Positions 1 to 7,965 are shown, counted from the stretch's first letter. The stretch: DNA of 21,914 bases from an uncultured Prevotella sp. (GCA_902477645.1 CABSIA010000035.1:1-21914), one strand, 5' to 3'. Program-made: numbers and translations. Notes: generated by a model not told the origin, from the letters alone.

Positions 1-1133
1 ATATTCCTGTCCGCGCTGTGTACCCTTGTTGCCAAGATAACCGAATGAGCCAAAAGCATTGAGCTTGTCGCTACCACCAGACGCACTGAGCGTGTGCTCG
101 TGTACGAAACCTGTGCGTGTAGCCTTGCCAAGCCAGTCATACTCCTTAATTCTTGAAGGATCCCAAGTTCCGTTGTCCCATGCTCCAAGTATGTTGGCCA
201 CGGCAGTCGGGTCGTCAAGAATACCGAAGATTGCCTCATCGTTCTCGTATGAGTTGCCAGTACGCGGGTCTGCATACTTTGTAGGGTCAGAGTTATAGGC
301 TGCCCAACGACGATATTTCACATAGTCGGCAGCAGACACATTCTTATTCTTGTCAACAATATTCTGGAAAGTAACAGAACCAGAGTAGTTGAGTGAGAAC
401 TGACCGGCCTTACCGCCCTTAGTGGTAACTATAACAACACCGTTGGCGCCACGTGAGCCATAGATGGCTGTTGCTGACGCATCCTTGAGGATATCAATAG
501 ACTCGATGTCGCGCGGGTTAAGAGTCTCTATACCCGAGCCCGACATCAAAGGCACACCGTCAACTACATATAGCGGCTCATTAGACGCTTTGAGCGAGCG
601 CTCACCACGAATACGGATGCTACCAACAGTACCAGGACGCTCGCTTGTAGTAATGTCCACACCTGCGGCCTTACCCTGCAGAGCCTCGAAAGCGTTGCTT
701 ACAGGGCGTGCCTCCAGCTCTTTTGCACCAACGTGACTAAGCGCACCGGTAACATCAGGCTTGCGCTGTGTTCCGTAGCCTACGACAACAACCTCGTCAA
801 GAAGAGCATTGTCGTCTTCCAAAACAATATTAAATCTGGTAGTTCCCTTGACAGCTACGGTCTGGGTAGTGTAGCCAACATAAGAGATTACAAGGGACTG
901 ATTGGGCTGTACATTGTTGATAGAGAAATTTCCATCAATGTCCGTTACCCCCCCAATGAGGTTCCTTTTACAATAACACTTGCACCAATGACAGGCTCAC
1001 CATTGGAATCCACTACTTTTCCCGTTACCTTCGACTGCGCGTAGCCTGATATGGCAATAAAGGCAAAGAGAAACATCGCAAGAAATCTCCCAATTAGGTC
1101 AGATTTCTTTAGGTTTTCAGTTTGTTTTTGCAT
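1..1133 (-). CDS. SusC/RagA-family TonB-dependent outer membrane receptor, N-terminal part, frameshifted
   Basis: Outer-membrane receptor of the SusC type, which with a SusD lipoprotein takes up glycans or other large nutrients using TonB energy. The start at 1133 gives a long basic N-terminus and signal peptide ending near GYAQ, then a carboxypeptidase-like beta-sandwich (KVTGKVVDSNGEPVIGASV). The frame stops at 945 (GTSLGG then TAA) in a run of seven G (minus strand). From about 943 to base 1 the next frame continues without a stop: VTDIDGNFSINNVQ, then LLDEVVVVGYGTQ, then the plug domain (EALQGKAAGVDI, YVVDGVPLMSGSG, ILKDASATAIYGSRGANGV). Eight G would restore the family-length join GTSLGGVTDIDGN. 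The rest of the gene, and any susD, lie beyond the left edge. Either a phase-off allele, a mutation or a homopolymer error. Confidence 0.9.
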
Positions 1134-1182
1134 TTTAGATAGTTTTTATAATACTAAAAATAGTTAGTAGCTTAGTTTGCTG

Positions 1183-1213
1183 CAAATATAGCGGTTTTCC
1201 CCGACACCTCCAA
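1183..1213 (-). promoter_or_regulatory. Promoter of the susC-like gene
   Basis: On the minus strand TTG (1213-1211), a 20-base spacer and TATATTTG (1190-1183) match the Bacteroidetes sigma-ABfr consensus TTTG / TAnnTTTG. Transcription would begin about 1176, leaving a short AT-rich leader of about 40 bases before the ATG at 1133. Confidence 0.7.
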
Positions 1214-1413
1214 GTTTTTTTTAATAAAATTTTATTTGATATTTGCAATATTGAACAATTAGCATGATTTTATCATAATAAACTTAACAATAACAAAGAC
1301 ATATATATGTTGTCAAACTTTTAACAAACTATTATAAATGGCTCATCCAAAATTTGGAGTGATATCGGGTAAGCCTTATAAAGAGGATAAGAAATAAAAA
1401 TGCCGTATAACAT

Positions 1414-1444
1414 TTTGTGGTCTGAAAAAAATGTCATATCTTTG
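1414..1444 (+). promoter_or_regulatory. Promoter of the AAA-ATPase-like gene
   Basis: TTTG (1414-1417), a 19-base spacer and TATCTTTG (1437-1444) are an exact Bacteroidetes promoter. The start site would be near 1451, about 47 bases before the ATG at 1498. A purine-rich GGAAAGG lies just ahead of that ATG. Confidence 0.8.
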
Positions 1445-1497
1445 CATAAGAAAGGCATCGCCTCAGCATCTATAACAGAAAAAGGAAAGGACATACA

Positions 1498-3060
1498 ATG
1501 GAGCAGCAACTGAAAAAGTGTCCTGTGGGCATACAGACATTCAAGGATATCATTGAAGGTGGGTATCTGTACATCGACAAGACAGAGTATGTATACAATC
1601 TCACTCACGGTGCACCCAAATATTTTTTTCTGAGCCGTCCCCGCCGGTTCGGCAAGTCACTGCTCACTTCAACTTTGAAAAGCTACTTCGAGGGAAAGAA
1701 AGAGTTGTTCAAAGGGCTGGCAATGGAACGGCTGGAAAAGGAGTGGACACAACACCCTGTACTGCACTTTGATATGAGTACGGCAAAGCATGTGGACAAA
1801 GAACAGCTGGAATCCATGCTAAACTTCCAGCTCTCACTATATGAAAAGGAATATGGCAAGGCGGAAGATGCAGTGAAAATCAACGACCGTTTTACCAACC
1901 TCATCATGAGTGCCTATAAACAGACAGGCCAAAAAGTGGTTGTACTCATCGATGAATACGATGCGCCGCTACTCGACGTGATGCACGAGGATAAAAATCT
2001 GCCAGTGCTCCGCAATGTGATGCGCAACTTCTACTCTCCGCTGAAAGCCTGCGATCCATATTTGCGCTTCGTATTCCTCACAGGCATAACCAAGTTCTCA
2101 CAGCTCAGCATTTTCAGCGAACTGAACAACATTAAAAACATCAGTATGGATGAGCAATACGCAGCTATCTGCGGAATCACAAAGGAGGAACTGCTCACAC
2201 AGATGGCAGATTATATTGAGCGGTTTGCCGAAAAGCAAAACATCACCGTAGAAGAGATGCAGCAGAAACTGAAGGCAAAATACGACGGCTATCACTTTAT
2301 CTGGCCGTCACCCGACATCTTTAACCCGTATAGCCTGCTGAATGCGTTTAACGACTGGAAACTTGACAACTATTGGTTTGGCAGCGGCACTCCAACTTAT
2401 CTCATCGAAATGCTGAAAAAATTCAATGTTCCGCCATCGCAGATTGGAGGGGCAATGGTGACAGCCGATGACTTCGACGCTCCCACAGAGCACATGGTGA
2501 GCATCATCCCGCTGCTATATCAAAGCGGCTATATCACAATAAAGGACTACGACAGCGAGACAGAGCTGTACACCCTTGACATACCAAACAAAGAGATACG
2601 CGTTGGGCTGATGCGCAGCCTGTTGCCCAATTATATGGAGAACGGCAACGGTGCGCCCGGCAACACTGCTGTGGCAAAAATCTCGGCATTAATCCGCAGG
2701 GGAGACATGGACGGAGCACTCACCATGCTTCAGGAGTTCCTGCTCACCATACCTTATTGCGACAACACCGACTACGAAGGGCATTATCAGCAGTTGCTTT
2801 ACGTAATATTCAGCCTGCTTGGGCACTATGTGGATGTGGAAGTGCGTACTCCGCGTGGACGTGTTGATATTGTGCTGCGCACCCAGACCACCTTATATAT
2901 AATAGAGCTGAAGCTCAACAAAAGTGCAGAAACGGCAATGAGGCAAATAAACCTGAAAGACTATCCGTCACGCTTTGCGCTCTGCGGACTGCCGATTGTA
3001 AAGGTCGGCATCAACTTCGACAGCGAGAAGAAGACCATCGGGAATTGGGAGATAAAATAA
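1498..3060 (+). CDS. AAA-ATPase-like protein with C-terminal PD-(D/E)XK nuclease-like domain
   Basis: A 520-residue protein of the family that joins an AAA-ATPase-like domain to a PD-(D/E)XK domain (Pfam AAA-ATPase_like and PDDEXK_9), very common and multicopy in gut Bacteroidales. Visible motifs: a Walker-A-like loop SRPRRFGKS at residues 46-54, Walker B VVVLIDEYD at about 147-155, and near the C-terminus D457 (RVDIV) followed by E470 and K472 (IIELK), the nuclease signature. The substrate is unknown; roles in mobile-DNA handling or defence have been suggested for such proteins but are unproven. The ATG at 1498 follows a purine-rich ribosome binding site and its own promoter. It stands alone, facing a convergent gene across a shared hairpin. 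Confidence 0.93.
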   Translation: MEQQLKKCPVGIQTFKDIIEGGYLYIDKTEYVYNLTHGAPKYFFLSRPRRFGKSLLTSTLKSYFEGKKELFKGLAMERLEKEWTQHPVLHFDMSTAKHVDKEQLESMLNFQLSLYEKEYGKAEDAVKINDRFTNLIMSAYKQTGQKVVVLIDEYDAPLLDVMHEDKNLPVLRNVMRNFYSPLKACDPYLRFVFLTGITKFSQLSIFSELNNIKNISMDEQYAAICGITKEELLTQMADYIERFAEKQNITVEEMQQKLKAKYDGYHFIWPSPDIFNPYSLLNAFNDWKLDNYWFGSGTPTYLIEMLKKFNVPPSQIGGAMVTADDFDAPTEHMVSIIPLLYQSGYITIKDYDSETELYTLDIPNKEIRVGLMRSLLPNYMENGNGAPGNTAVAKISALIRRGDMDGALTMLQEFLLTIPYCDNTDYEGHYQQLLYVIFSLLGHYVDVEVRTPRGRVDIVLRTQTTLYIIELKLNKSAETAMRQINLKDYPSRFALCGLPIVKVGINFDSEKKTIGNWEIK

Positions 3061-3087
3061 AAAAGAATACTCATTTCTCAATAGATA

Positions 3088-3137
3088 AATTTCAGTTCAT
3101 CCGATAAATGCTTTTTTACATCGGATGAACTGAAATT
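3088..3137. terminator. Bidirectional hairpin terminator between convergent genes
   Basis: An 18-bp perfect inverted repeat (3088-3105 with 3120-3137) encloses a 14-base loop that contains TTTTTT. It lies between the stop of the AAA gene (plus) and the stop of the zinc-finger gene (minus), so it can end both transcripts. No classic T-tract follows either arm. Confidence 0.8.
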
Positions 3138-3154
3138 CATCACAGTATCTTTAG

Positions 3155-3421
3155 TTACCTCACATTAAATCTGCCCTGGCATCTCGGGCAAACCCATCTA
3201 TAACCTCTTATATCCTCCACGCCTCTGCCTCCACAATAATTGCATGGATCTGAGAGAGTACGATTTCTGCGACATTCTTCTTTTGTACACCCATATCCAT
3301 ACCAACCCTTTCCCTTGCATGCACGGCAGGTTCTTTCCCCTACTTTCAAATGAAGTTTTCTGATACACCCTCGTATTCCGTTATGCCTTATTACATGGTC
3401 ACCCTCCGTGAACACTGTCAT
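3155..3421 (-). CDS. Small DnaJ-type zinc-finger protein (CxxCxGxG repeats)
   Basis: An 88-residue cytoplasmic protein with no signal peptide. After about 28 basic residues it carries Cys clusters CRACKGKG, YGCTKEEC, CNYCGGRG and CPRCQGRF. These resemble the zinc-binding repeats of the DnaJ central domain, here without a J domain. Such stand-alone modules usually bind zinc and may assist folding or bind nucleic acid; the role here is unknown. The start overlaps the stop of the upstream DUF805 gene as ATGA (3418-3421), so the two are almost certainly translationally coupled. It is the last gene before the hairpin at 3088-3137. Confidence 0.75.
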   Translation of the reverse strand: MTVFTEGDHVIRHNGIRGCIRKLHLKVGERTCRACKGKGWYGYGCTKEECRRNRTLSDPCNYCGGRGVEDIRGYRWVCPRCQGRFNVR

Positions 3422-4053
3422 TCTGGAGCAGGACCATATTTGTTTTCCTTAGGAGCACCTTTCTTGAACAACAGAAACAGTCCCACAAACGGAATCAAGA
3501 CTACCCAGCCTGAATACGAACAATCATGTGCACGCTTAGCAGACAATGTAAGAAGCGGATAACTTAAAACCACTCTTAATATAAGTTGGATATTATTAGC
3601 CTCCATTCTGCCGACACTATGTTCGTTGACGAAAAAGCTGATGCAGAAGAATATCAAAGATATTACAAAACCTACGACTAAGCCATACACAGCATAAGTG
3701 GTACGGTCTATACGCCCCGAAAATGACCACAGGCCAAAAGGAATGGTGTCTTTGCTATGGTCATCATTGGTTTCTGCTCCAGACGTTTCGTCTGAAAGTC
3801 CATATTTCACTCGCATATCCGGCGAAAGTCCATTCAAGACTCTCTTTGCCTGTTCGTATCCATAACCAGCACTTTTCTTTAACCAATATCTGGAAAGCGC
3901 GTCGTTCCGAAAGGGACTGTCTTCATTGCCATAGACACGTGACAAGAAATATTGTGCCGCAGCATTCCCACCACCAGCCATGTCATCAAGGTCATCAAAA
4001 GCATTCTTGTCTCCTGCCATTGAGCTTTTGTAAAGTTCTTCATAGTCAATCAT
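3418..4053 (-). CDS. Sel1-like repeat / DUF805 membrane protein
   Basis: About 211 residues from the ATG at 4053 (MIDYEELYKSSMAGDK); a longer reading from a TTG at 4143 is possible but overlaps the upstream gene. The N-terminal third is a Sel1-like helical segment (GNAAAQYFLSRVYG, SRYWLKKSAGYGYEQAKRVL). A linker leads to a DUF805 domain: SFSGRIDRTTYAV, two or three membrane segments (GLVVGFVISLIFFCISFFV and GWVVLIPFVGLFLLF), the signature RAHDCSYSGW, and the closing KGAPKENKYGP, matching the usual P-G-x-x-G-x-N-x-Y-G-P ending. DUF805 proteins are inner-membrane proteins of unknown function. Coupled by ATGA overlap to the zinc-finger gene downstream. Confidence 0.85.
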   Translation of the reverse strand: MIDYEELYKSSMAGDKNAFDDLDDMAGGGNAAAQYFLSRVYGNEDSPFRNDALSRYWLKKSAGYGYEQAKRVLNGLSPDMRVKYGLSDETSGAETNDDHSKDTIPFGLWSFSGRIDRTTYAVYGLVVGFVISLIFFCISFFVNEHSVGRMEANNIQLILRVVLSYPLLTLSAKRAHDCSYSGWVVLIPFVGLFLLFKKGAPKENKYGPAPE

Positions 4054-4136
4054 AGCGTTTTCATTTGTTTTATTAGGTTTCAATATATAATAATTTCTCT
4101 CTGTAATGACAATAAATCCGTTGCACTCTTCGGTAC

Positions 4137-4685
4137 TTACCAATTAATATATTCGCCAGCAAAAACCCAACTGCTGGATTGATAAAACATTGGAGTAGTA
4201 CCTTTGTAATAATCACCTACACATTTCCTATAAACTTTTATTCCATCACTGTCCAGTTCGGGCTTATATTCTGTATAATTGTATTCGCGATTGGCAATAT
4301 TATCGCTGTATCTATCACGATGGTATCCACTATAATAACCAGTTACCGGACCGTTGGTACCATGAGAATAGCCTTTACCCACAAGAATATGTTCGCGCTC
4401 TCCATTCCAGCTACCAATCCACCACTTCCCGTATTTCGTATCCTCGTCTATACGCCAATACAACGTTTTACTCTTGACATCAACATTTTTCCCTTTTTTC
4501 AGACCCGCAAACGTTCTCATCTGTACAGAAGGGCCTTCCTGTGTTTCCGCAACTTTTATGGCTTTAATTGTTGTATCCTCCTTTGTGCTATTCCATACTC
4601 CAACAAAGTCTTTGAAAACAATGTCCTGCGCCATGACGCAACAAGACATTGCCATAATGAATATTGAAATTAAAAGTCTTTGCAT
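4137..4685 (-). CDS. Exported hypothetical protein with G-x-W motif
   Basis: A 182-residue protein. The N-terminus is a signal peptide (MQRLLISIFIMAMSCCVMAQ, cleavage likely after residue 20). The mature part opens DIVFKDFVGVW, with the G-x-W at residues 29-31 recalling the start of lipocalin/calycin barrels. It is followed by alternating, Trp- and Tyr-rich segments (YWRIDEDTKYGKWWIGSWNGE) that look like beta-strands. I recognise no named family. It resembles in layout the products of 5182-5676 and 5715-6152 and the C-terminal half of the 7076-7939 product. Its stop lies 84 bases before the ATG of the DUF805 gene. Confidence 0.7.
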   Translation of the reverse strand: MQRLLISIFIMAMSCCVMAQDIVFKDFVGVWNSTKEDTTIKAIKVAETQEGPSVQMRTFAGLKKGKNVDVKSKTLYWRIDEDTKYGKWWIGSWNGEREHILVGKGYSHGTNGPVTGYYSGYHRDRYSDNIANREYNYTEYKPELDSDGIKVYRKCVGDYYKGTTPMFYQSSSWVFAGEYINW

Positions 4686-4777
4686 AATTTATACTTTTAC
4701 ATGATTAAACTGTCACTCTTTATAACTGAAGACAGAACATCCAAATTCGTCAAAATTCTATAGACTTATTGTCTTGA

Positions 4778-4814
4778 TTCCGCAATACTATAATAAAATC
4801 ACAGTATTGCGGAA
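4778..4814 (-). terminator. Hairpin terminator after the Cys-rich peptide gene
   Basis: A 12-bp perfect inverted repeat (4778-4789 with 4803-4814, core TTCCGCAATACT) with a 13-base AT-rich loop, 9 bases beyond the stop of the gene at 4824. It separates the 4824-6853 group from the 3155-4685 group. No T-tract follows on the minus strand. Confidence 0.6.
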
Positions 4815-4823
4815 CTTTATATT

Positions 4824-5078
4824 TTACTTGCACTTGTAGATAGCAGTATGCTTGCATGTACCACATGTGTATGTACTTTGTGTCCAACCTTTACCTACAT
4901 ACTCATCATCACCACTGCTCATAAATCCTCCACATTTTCCGCACTTGCGGTTTGTGTCGTTAATCTTGCATTTCCCGCATGTGTCCTGAACTTTCGCCCA
5001 TTGCATTCCTGCCACCATTGCAGAAGCCGATATAGCTATTGCAACAACAGCACACACTAATAAAACCTTTTTTCTCAT
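4824..5078 (-). CDS. Small Cys-rich exported or membrane-anchored protein
   Basis: An 84-residue protein with an N-terminal hydrophobic signal or anchor (MRKKVLLVCAVVAIAISASA). A mature part of about 60 residues follows with CxxC pairs: CGKC, CGKCGG, CGTC and a terminal C-K. The paired CxxC spacing suggests a small zinc ribbon or a redox-active or structural disulfide protein. No Cys sits at a clear lipobox position. No family is recognised. It is followed by the hairpin at 4778-4814 and preceded by a 103-base AT-rich gap. Confidence 0.65.
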   Translation of the reverse strand: MRKKVLLVCAVVAIAISASAMVAGMQWAKVQDTCGKCKINDTNRKCGKCGGFMSSGDDEYVGKGWTQSTYTCGTCKHTAIYKCK

Positions 5079-5181
5079 AATTGTAATTTTTTTATTTTTT
5101 TGCCTACTCTATATGGTTTTCGGCATCTCCATTTAATTCTAAATATTTAATATATAATCAATACATCATTCAACCTTGTTT

Positions 5182-5676
5182 CTATATTTTATAATATACC
5201 TTTTCATCAGAAAATGTCATATTTATATCCAAATGCTTACGATAGTATTTTACTATCATCATGTCTTCTATCCCCTCTTGGAAAGGTATTGTGATTTGAA
5301 TATAAATATCATCCCAGAAATCAGAATCGCCTCTTTTAATATCATCAGTATTTATCATTCGTACTTTAAAAGAAAAAGAAACAGACCGCGAACTCTTGTC
5401 ATAATTGGTTGTGACGACCCCTTTCTTTACCATCCATCGCCCTCCTCCTATGGTTACCTCCTTGGGATGGCTGACTTTCAAAGAGCCATTAACATATAGA
5501 ATGGAGAAATCATCTGCTTGGCTGCCATCCGAATTAGAATCTTCACTCCATTTACCTGTAAGAGATTTAAGAAAAGTAGTTTCCTCAGGGTTCAGTTGTG
5601 TTTGCGCATTCATCGTCATACGATTAGCAAACATCACGGTGAGGACGAGAAGAATATATTGTAAGAAATGCTTCAT
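5182..5676 (-). CDS. Exported hypothetical protein with G-x-W motif
   Basis: A 164-residue protein with a signal peptide ending near residue 25 (VMFANRMTMNAQ). The mature region starts TQLNPEETTFLKSLTGKW, with G-x-W at 41-43. Short beta-type stretches follow (FSILYVNGSLKV, GGGRWMVKKGVV, VSFSFKVRMI, DIYIQITIPF). The closest visible relatives are its neighbours at 5715-6152 and 4137-4685, which share length, signal peptide and the position of G-x-W, although the remaining sequence has diverged. A gap of only 38 bases to the upstream gene suggests one transcript. Function unknown. Confidence 0.7.
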   Translation of the reverse strand: MKHFLQYILLVLTVMFANRMTMNAQTQLNPEETTFLKSLTGKWSEDSNSDGSQADDFSILYVNGSLKVSHPKEVTIGGGRWMVKKGVVTTNYDKSSRSVSFSFKVRMINTDDIKRGDSDFWDDIYIQITIPFQEGIEDMMIVKYYRKHLDINMTFSDEKVYYKI

Positions 5677-5714
5677 TTTTCTGCTATGTTTTATTATTCA
5701 GCTTGTTTTATAAA

Positions 5715-6152
5715 TCAGAAATCAAGTTCATATACCGTAGACCACGAGCGATTATACCATTTACCTTTATCATCTCGTCCTCTTTGTTGGGTTGTCTCTA
5801 TGAGGCTTCCTTCTTTCAATTCAAGTATTATAGAGTTGTAAGTAGGTATAGATGGATAATTTCTATCAAAATAGAAATTACCATTAGAGAACGTATAGTC
5901 TATTATATATTTCCTGTTTGCCATTCCCTCCCATTCTGTCCCGTCACTATAATGATCTTCATATTTATAGCGAATAACAACCCATCCATCGCTTACATAT
6001 ATACGATAGGCGAGAATATTACCTAATTTGTCTGTATGAGTCCATGTCCCGATATATCCTTTCATTTCATCGGTGTATTTTACCCGTGCATCGACAAGAC
6101 TTGTAGAGAGGACAAAAAGCAGGAACACATAAAATATTTTTCTGATATTCAT
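5715..6152 (-). CDS. Exported hypothetical protein, lipocalin-like G-x-W start
   Basis: A 145-residue protein with a signal peptide (MNIRKIFYVFLLFVLSTSLV, cleavage near DA). The mature part is RVKYTDEMKGYIGTW, with G-x-W at 35-37, then seven or eight short Tyr- and Trp-rich strands (AYRIYVSDGWVVIRYKY, KYIIDYTFSNGNFYF, SIILELKEGSLIET) ending STVYELDF. The pattern of a G-x-W first strand followed by up-down beta-strands fits a small periplasmic calycin-type barrel, but this is inferred from pattern only. It probably shares a transcript with 5182-5676. Confidence 0.7.
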   Translation of the reverse strand: MNIRKIFYVFLLFVLSTSLVDARVKYTDEMKGYIGTWTHTDKLGNILAYRIYVSDGWVVIRYKYEDHYSDGTEWEGMANRKYIIDYTFSNGNFYFDRNYPSIPTYNSIILELKEGSLIETTQQRGRDDKGKWYNRSWSTVYELDF

Positions 6153-6235
6153 TTTGAATTATAATTAAGTGAACAAAAATTAAACAATATTATATTCTAT
6201 CAAGCAGCTATATCCTACATGTATAAATAAAATAA

Positions 6236-6853
6236 TCAATCTGCATCACCGAATACATAACCTATTCTCAAACCGAAAGACGGTGCATTCTCAAACTCAC
6301 CAAAACGCATGTATTCTCCACCTTTGGACGATACGCTACTGCCCTCAATCCTTTGTTTCATAGGACGGTAAAAAACACCAACAGAAAAGCCATATAACAC
6401 CAAATCAGCAGATATCTTTATTGAGAAAGAGCCGCTCTTGATATCAGGATCAAACCACGCTGCAGATGTTGAGTAGCCAATGAAAGGATTGAGCATTAAT
6501 CCTGTTGTACTGTCAAAACAGTCAAAAGGAATAAAGAAAGAAGGACCGAGATATAAATCCCAGATAAACTTACTGTCATCAAACCACTCTATCTTCTCTG
6601 TATTTACCCAACGGAAATTTGCCGAAAGTCCAAAACCTGCAATTCCGTTTTCGCCAGAACCTCACACTCCGAGTTCCACTTCCGGACAGAAACTACTTTT
6701 CACAGACATTCCATCCTGTCTGAGTTTTTGGTTGATTGTACTTCCGAAATGAGCCCATCCATCAAATCGTTGTGACTTTCCTTGTGCAGAGCACATGAGA
6801 AGTAACATTAAAATTACTATTTTTCCTACAATACTTAAATTAAATATTTTCAT
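6236..6853 (-). pseudogene. Beta-barrel-like outer membrane/exported protein gene split by an in-frame TGA
   Basis: One reading frame of about 205 codons, interrupted by a TGA at 6662-6664. The first part (63 codons from the ATG at 6853) has a signal peptide (IVILMLLLMCSAQGKS) and ends PEVELGV. After the TGA the same frame continues GSGENGIAGFGLSANFRWVN and runs to 6236, ending SFGLRIGYVFGDAD, a typical outer-membrane beta-strand ending. Alternating Gly/aromatic strands on both sides suggest one small barrel. Since the frame is kept, a single base change explains the break. An ATG at 6496 could only restart the last 86 residues. Not assignable to a named family; could be an OmpA-like or PorT-like barrel. 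Confidence 0.65.
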
Positions 6854-6885
6854 TGTTACTCAAATTTTTAAGATTTAGTAATGTT

Positions 6886-7026
6886 TAAAAAAACTTCCGC
6901 AATTATGCTTTTGCCCTTACAGGGCGCATTGCTACGAATAACCATTACCCAGGGCGATGCCCTGGGCTATGTGCTTGTTGCCCTTTCAGGGCGCATAGTA
7001 CACAATTTTTGCGTAAGTTATTTTTT
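6886..7026. repeat. REP/MITE-like palindromic intergenic element
   Basis: About 140 bases with nested symmetry. A central perfect palindrome (CCCAGGGC, GAT, GCCCTGGG; 6948-6966) is flanked by two copies in the same orientation of TTGCCCTTWCAGGGCGCAT (6911-6929, 6978-6996), each itself a 5-bp hairpin. The outer ends are imperfect inverted repeats: AACTTCCGCAATTATG on the left and, reversed, AACTTACGCAAAAATTGTG on the right. There is no coding capacity. The GCCCT...AGGGC units resemble repeats I recall from many Bacteroidetes intergenic regions. It sits downstream of the 7076-7939 gene. Confidence 0.7.
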
Positions 7027-7075
7027 GCATATTACTTATCATTAATTTTGTTATAAATGTATTCGCGATTTAACA

Positions 7076-7939
7076 TCATTTTTTTGTCAGTTCTTTTCTA
7101 AAAAGAAACATTCGATTCCTATCCGTATCCGAATATGTATTACTTCCGTTAAGATAATAGTCGGTATGAATCTTCTCACATTCCATCACAAGTGGAGTTT
7201 TTGAAAGGTCTACTGTGTAATACCAGGTTGTCAGTGACTCATTATAATAGTATCTGCCTGACCGTGGGAAGCCTGGATCAGCATTCCCGTCGCAGTCATC
7301 ATAATATTTAGTCCATCCTTTTTCTCTCAGGCGTGATCGCTCATCGTGAAATACCTTAACAACAATGGAACACTGACTGCCATTCACAGAGATACGGACA
7401 TCTCGGATACTACCATATCCTGGTGTGGTAAACTGATAAGCAGGATCTATCAATCTCACATTGGAACCATTTCCGCTAACCTCAAGCACATCCCAGCTTT
7501 TGCCCGTATAACTGCTGTATTGTTGCCAAATTCCATCTATCCGTACCGGACTATTGGAAAACTTCTTAAGCATGGCTTCCAATACTATCAGGTCTGCATC
7601 TATCTCACTTGACGCCGAGGGGTTAATGCTGACGTATGTTTTATATAACTGTTTTGCCTTATTATATGCAGATGTGCCTAACTCAGGTGTCAAGGCAGAG
7701 TAAATACGTGCAGCCTCAATATAGGCTTTTGCATAGTTGGGGTCACTTTTGATTACTTTCTCATATTCTTCCGCCACTTGCAGTTTATCATCTGCATTTA
7801 CCATCATACTCTTAAGAGTTTCCGCAGCACGCAGATGAGCCGCTCCTTCACGTGAAAGATTCGTCTGTGCATTCATATTCACGCAGCAAAGCAGGAACAT
7901 CAGTACATATACCGATATATAGTTTTTAATCCTTTTCAT
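7076..7939 (-). CDS. Exported TPR protein with C-terminal G-x-W domain
   Basis: A 287-residue protein. The signal peptide ends near residue 24 (CCVNMNAQ). Residues 30-125 are helical with a TPR-like repeat (VAEEYEKVIKSDPNYAKAYIEAARIY, then SAYNKAKQLYKTYVSINPSAS). From about 132 a second domain begins RIDGIW (G-x-W at 136-138) and continues as beta-type sequence (WDVLEVSGNGSNVRLID, IRDVRISVNGSQCSIVVKVF, TWYYTVDLSKTPLVMEC) ending RMFLFRKELTKK. The second domain resembles the small secreted G-x-W proteins downstream. The gene starts 26 bases after the end of the exported peptidase gene, so the two are probably co-transcribed. Function unknown. Confidence 0.75.
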   Translation of the reverse strand: MKRIKNYISVYVLMFLLCCVNMNAQTNLSREGAAHLRAAETLKSMMVNADDKLQVAEEYEKVIKSDPNYAKAYIEAARIYSALTPELGTSAYNKAKQLYKTYVSINPSASSEIDADLIVLEAMLKKFSNSPVRIDGIWQQYSSYTGKSWDVLEVSGNGSNVRLIDPAYQFTTPGYGSIRDVRISVNGSQCSIVVKVFHDERSRLREKGWTKYYDDCDGNADPGFPRSGRYYYNESLTTWYYTVDLSKTPLVMECEKIHTDYYLNGSNTYSDTDRNRMFLFRKELTKK

Positions 7940-7965
7940 ATATGTATAAAATTTTTAGTTTGTTT

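Larger units (their letters stand above)
1134..1497. other. Divergent intergenic region between susC-like gene and AAA/PD-(D/E)XK gene
   Basis: About 360 bases, strongly AT-rich, holding one promoter for each flanking gene (minus 1183-1213, plus 1414-1444). Between them, 1215-1400 is low-complexity AT-rich DNA with short dyads such as ATGATTTTATCAT near 1264. I see no gene or RNA structure that I can defend there. Confidence 0.5.

Noticed and set aside
1321..1608. A 95-codon minus-strand open frame overlapping the AAA gene start
   Set aside because: Overlaps a strong promoter and the start of a clear gene on the other strand; no recognisable protein features.
6662..6664. Selenocysteine or reassigned TGA
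   Set aside because: No SECIS-like stem-loop is apparent after the codon, and TGA serves as a normal stop for asnA and the DUF805 gene.
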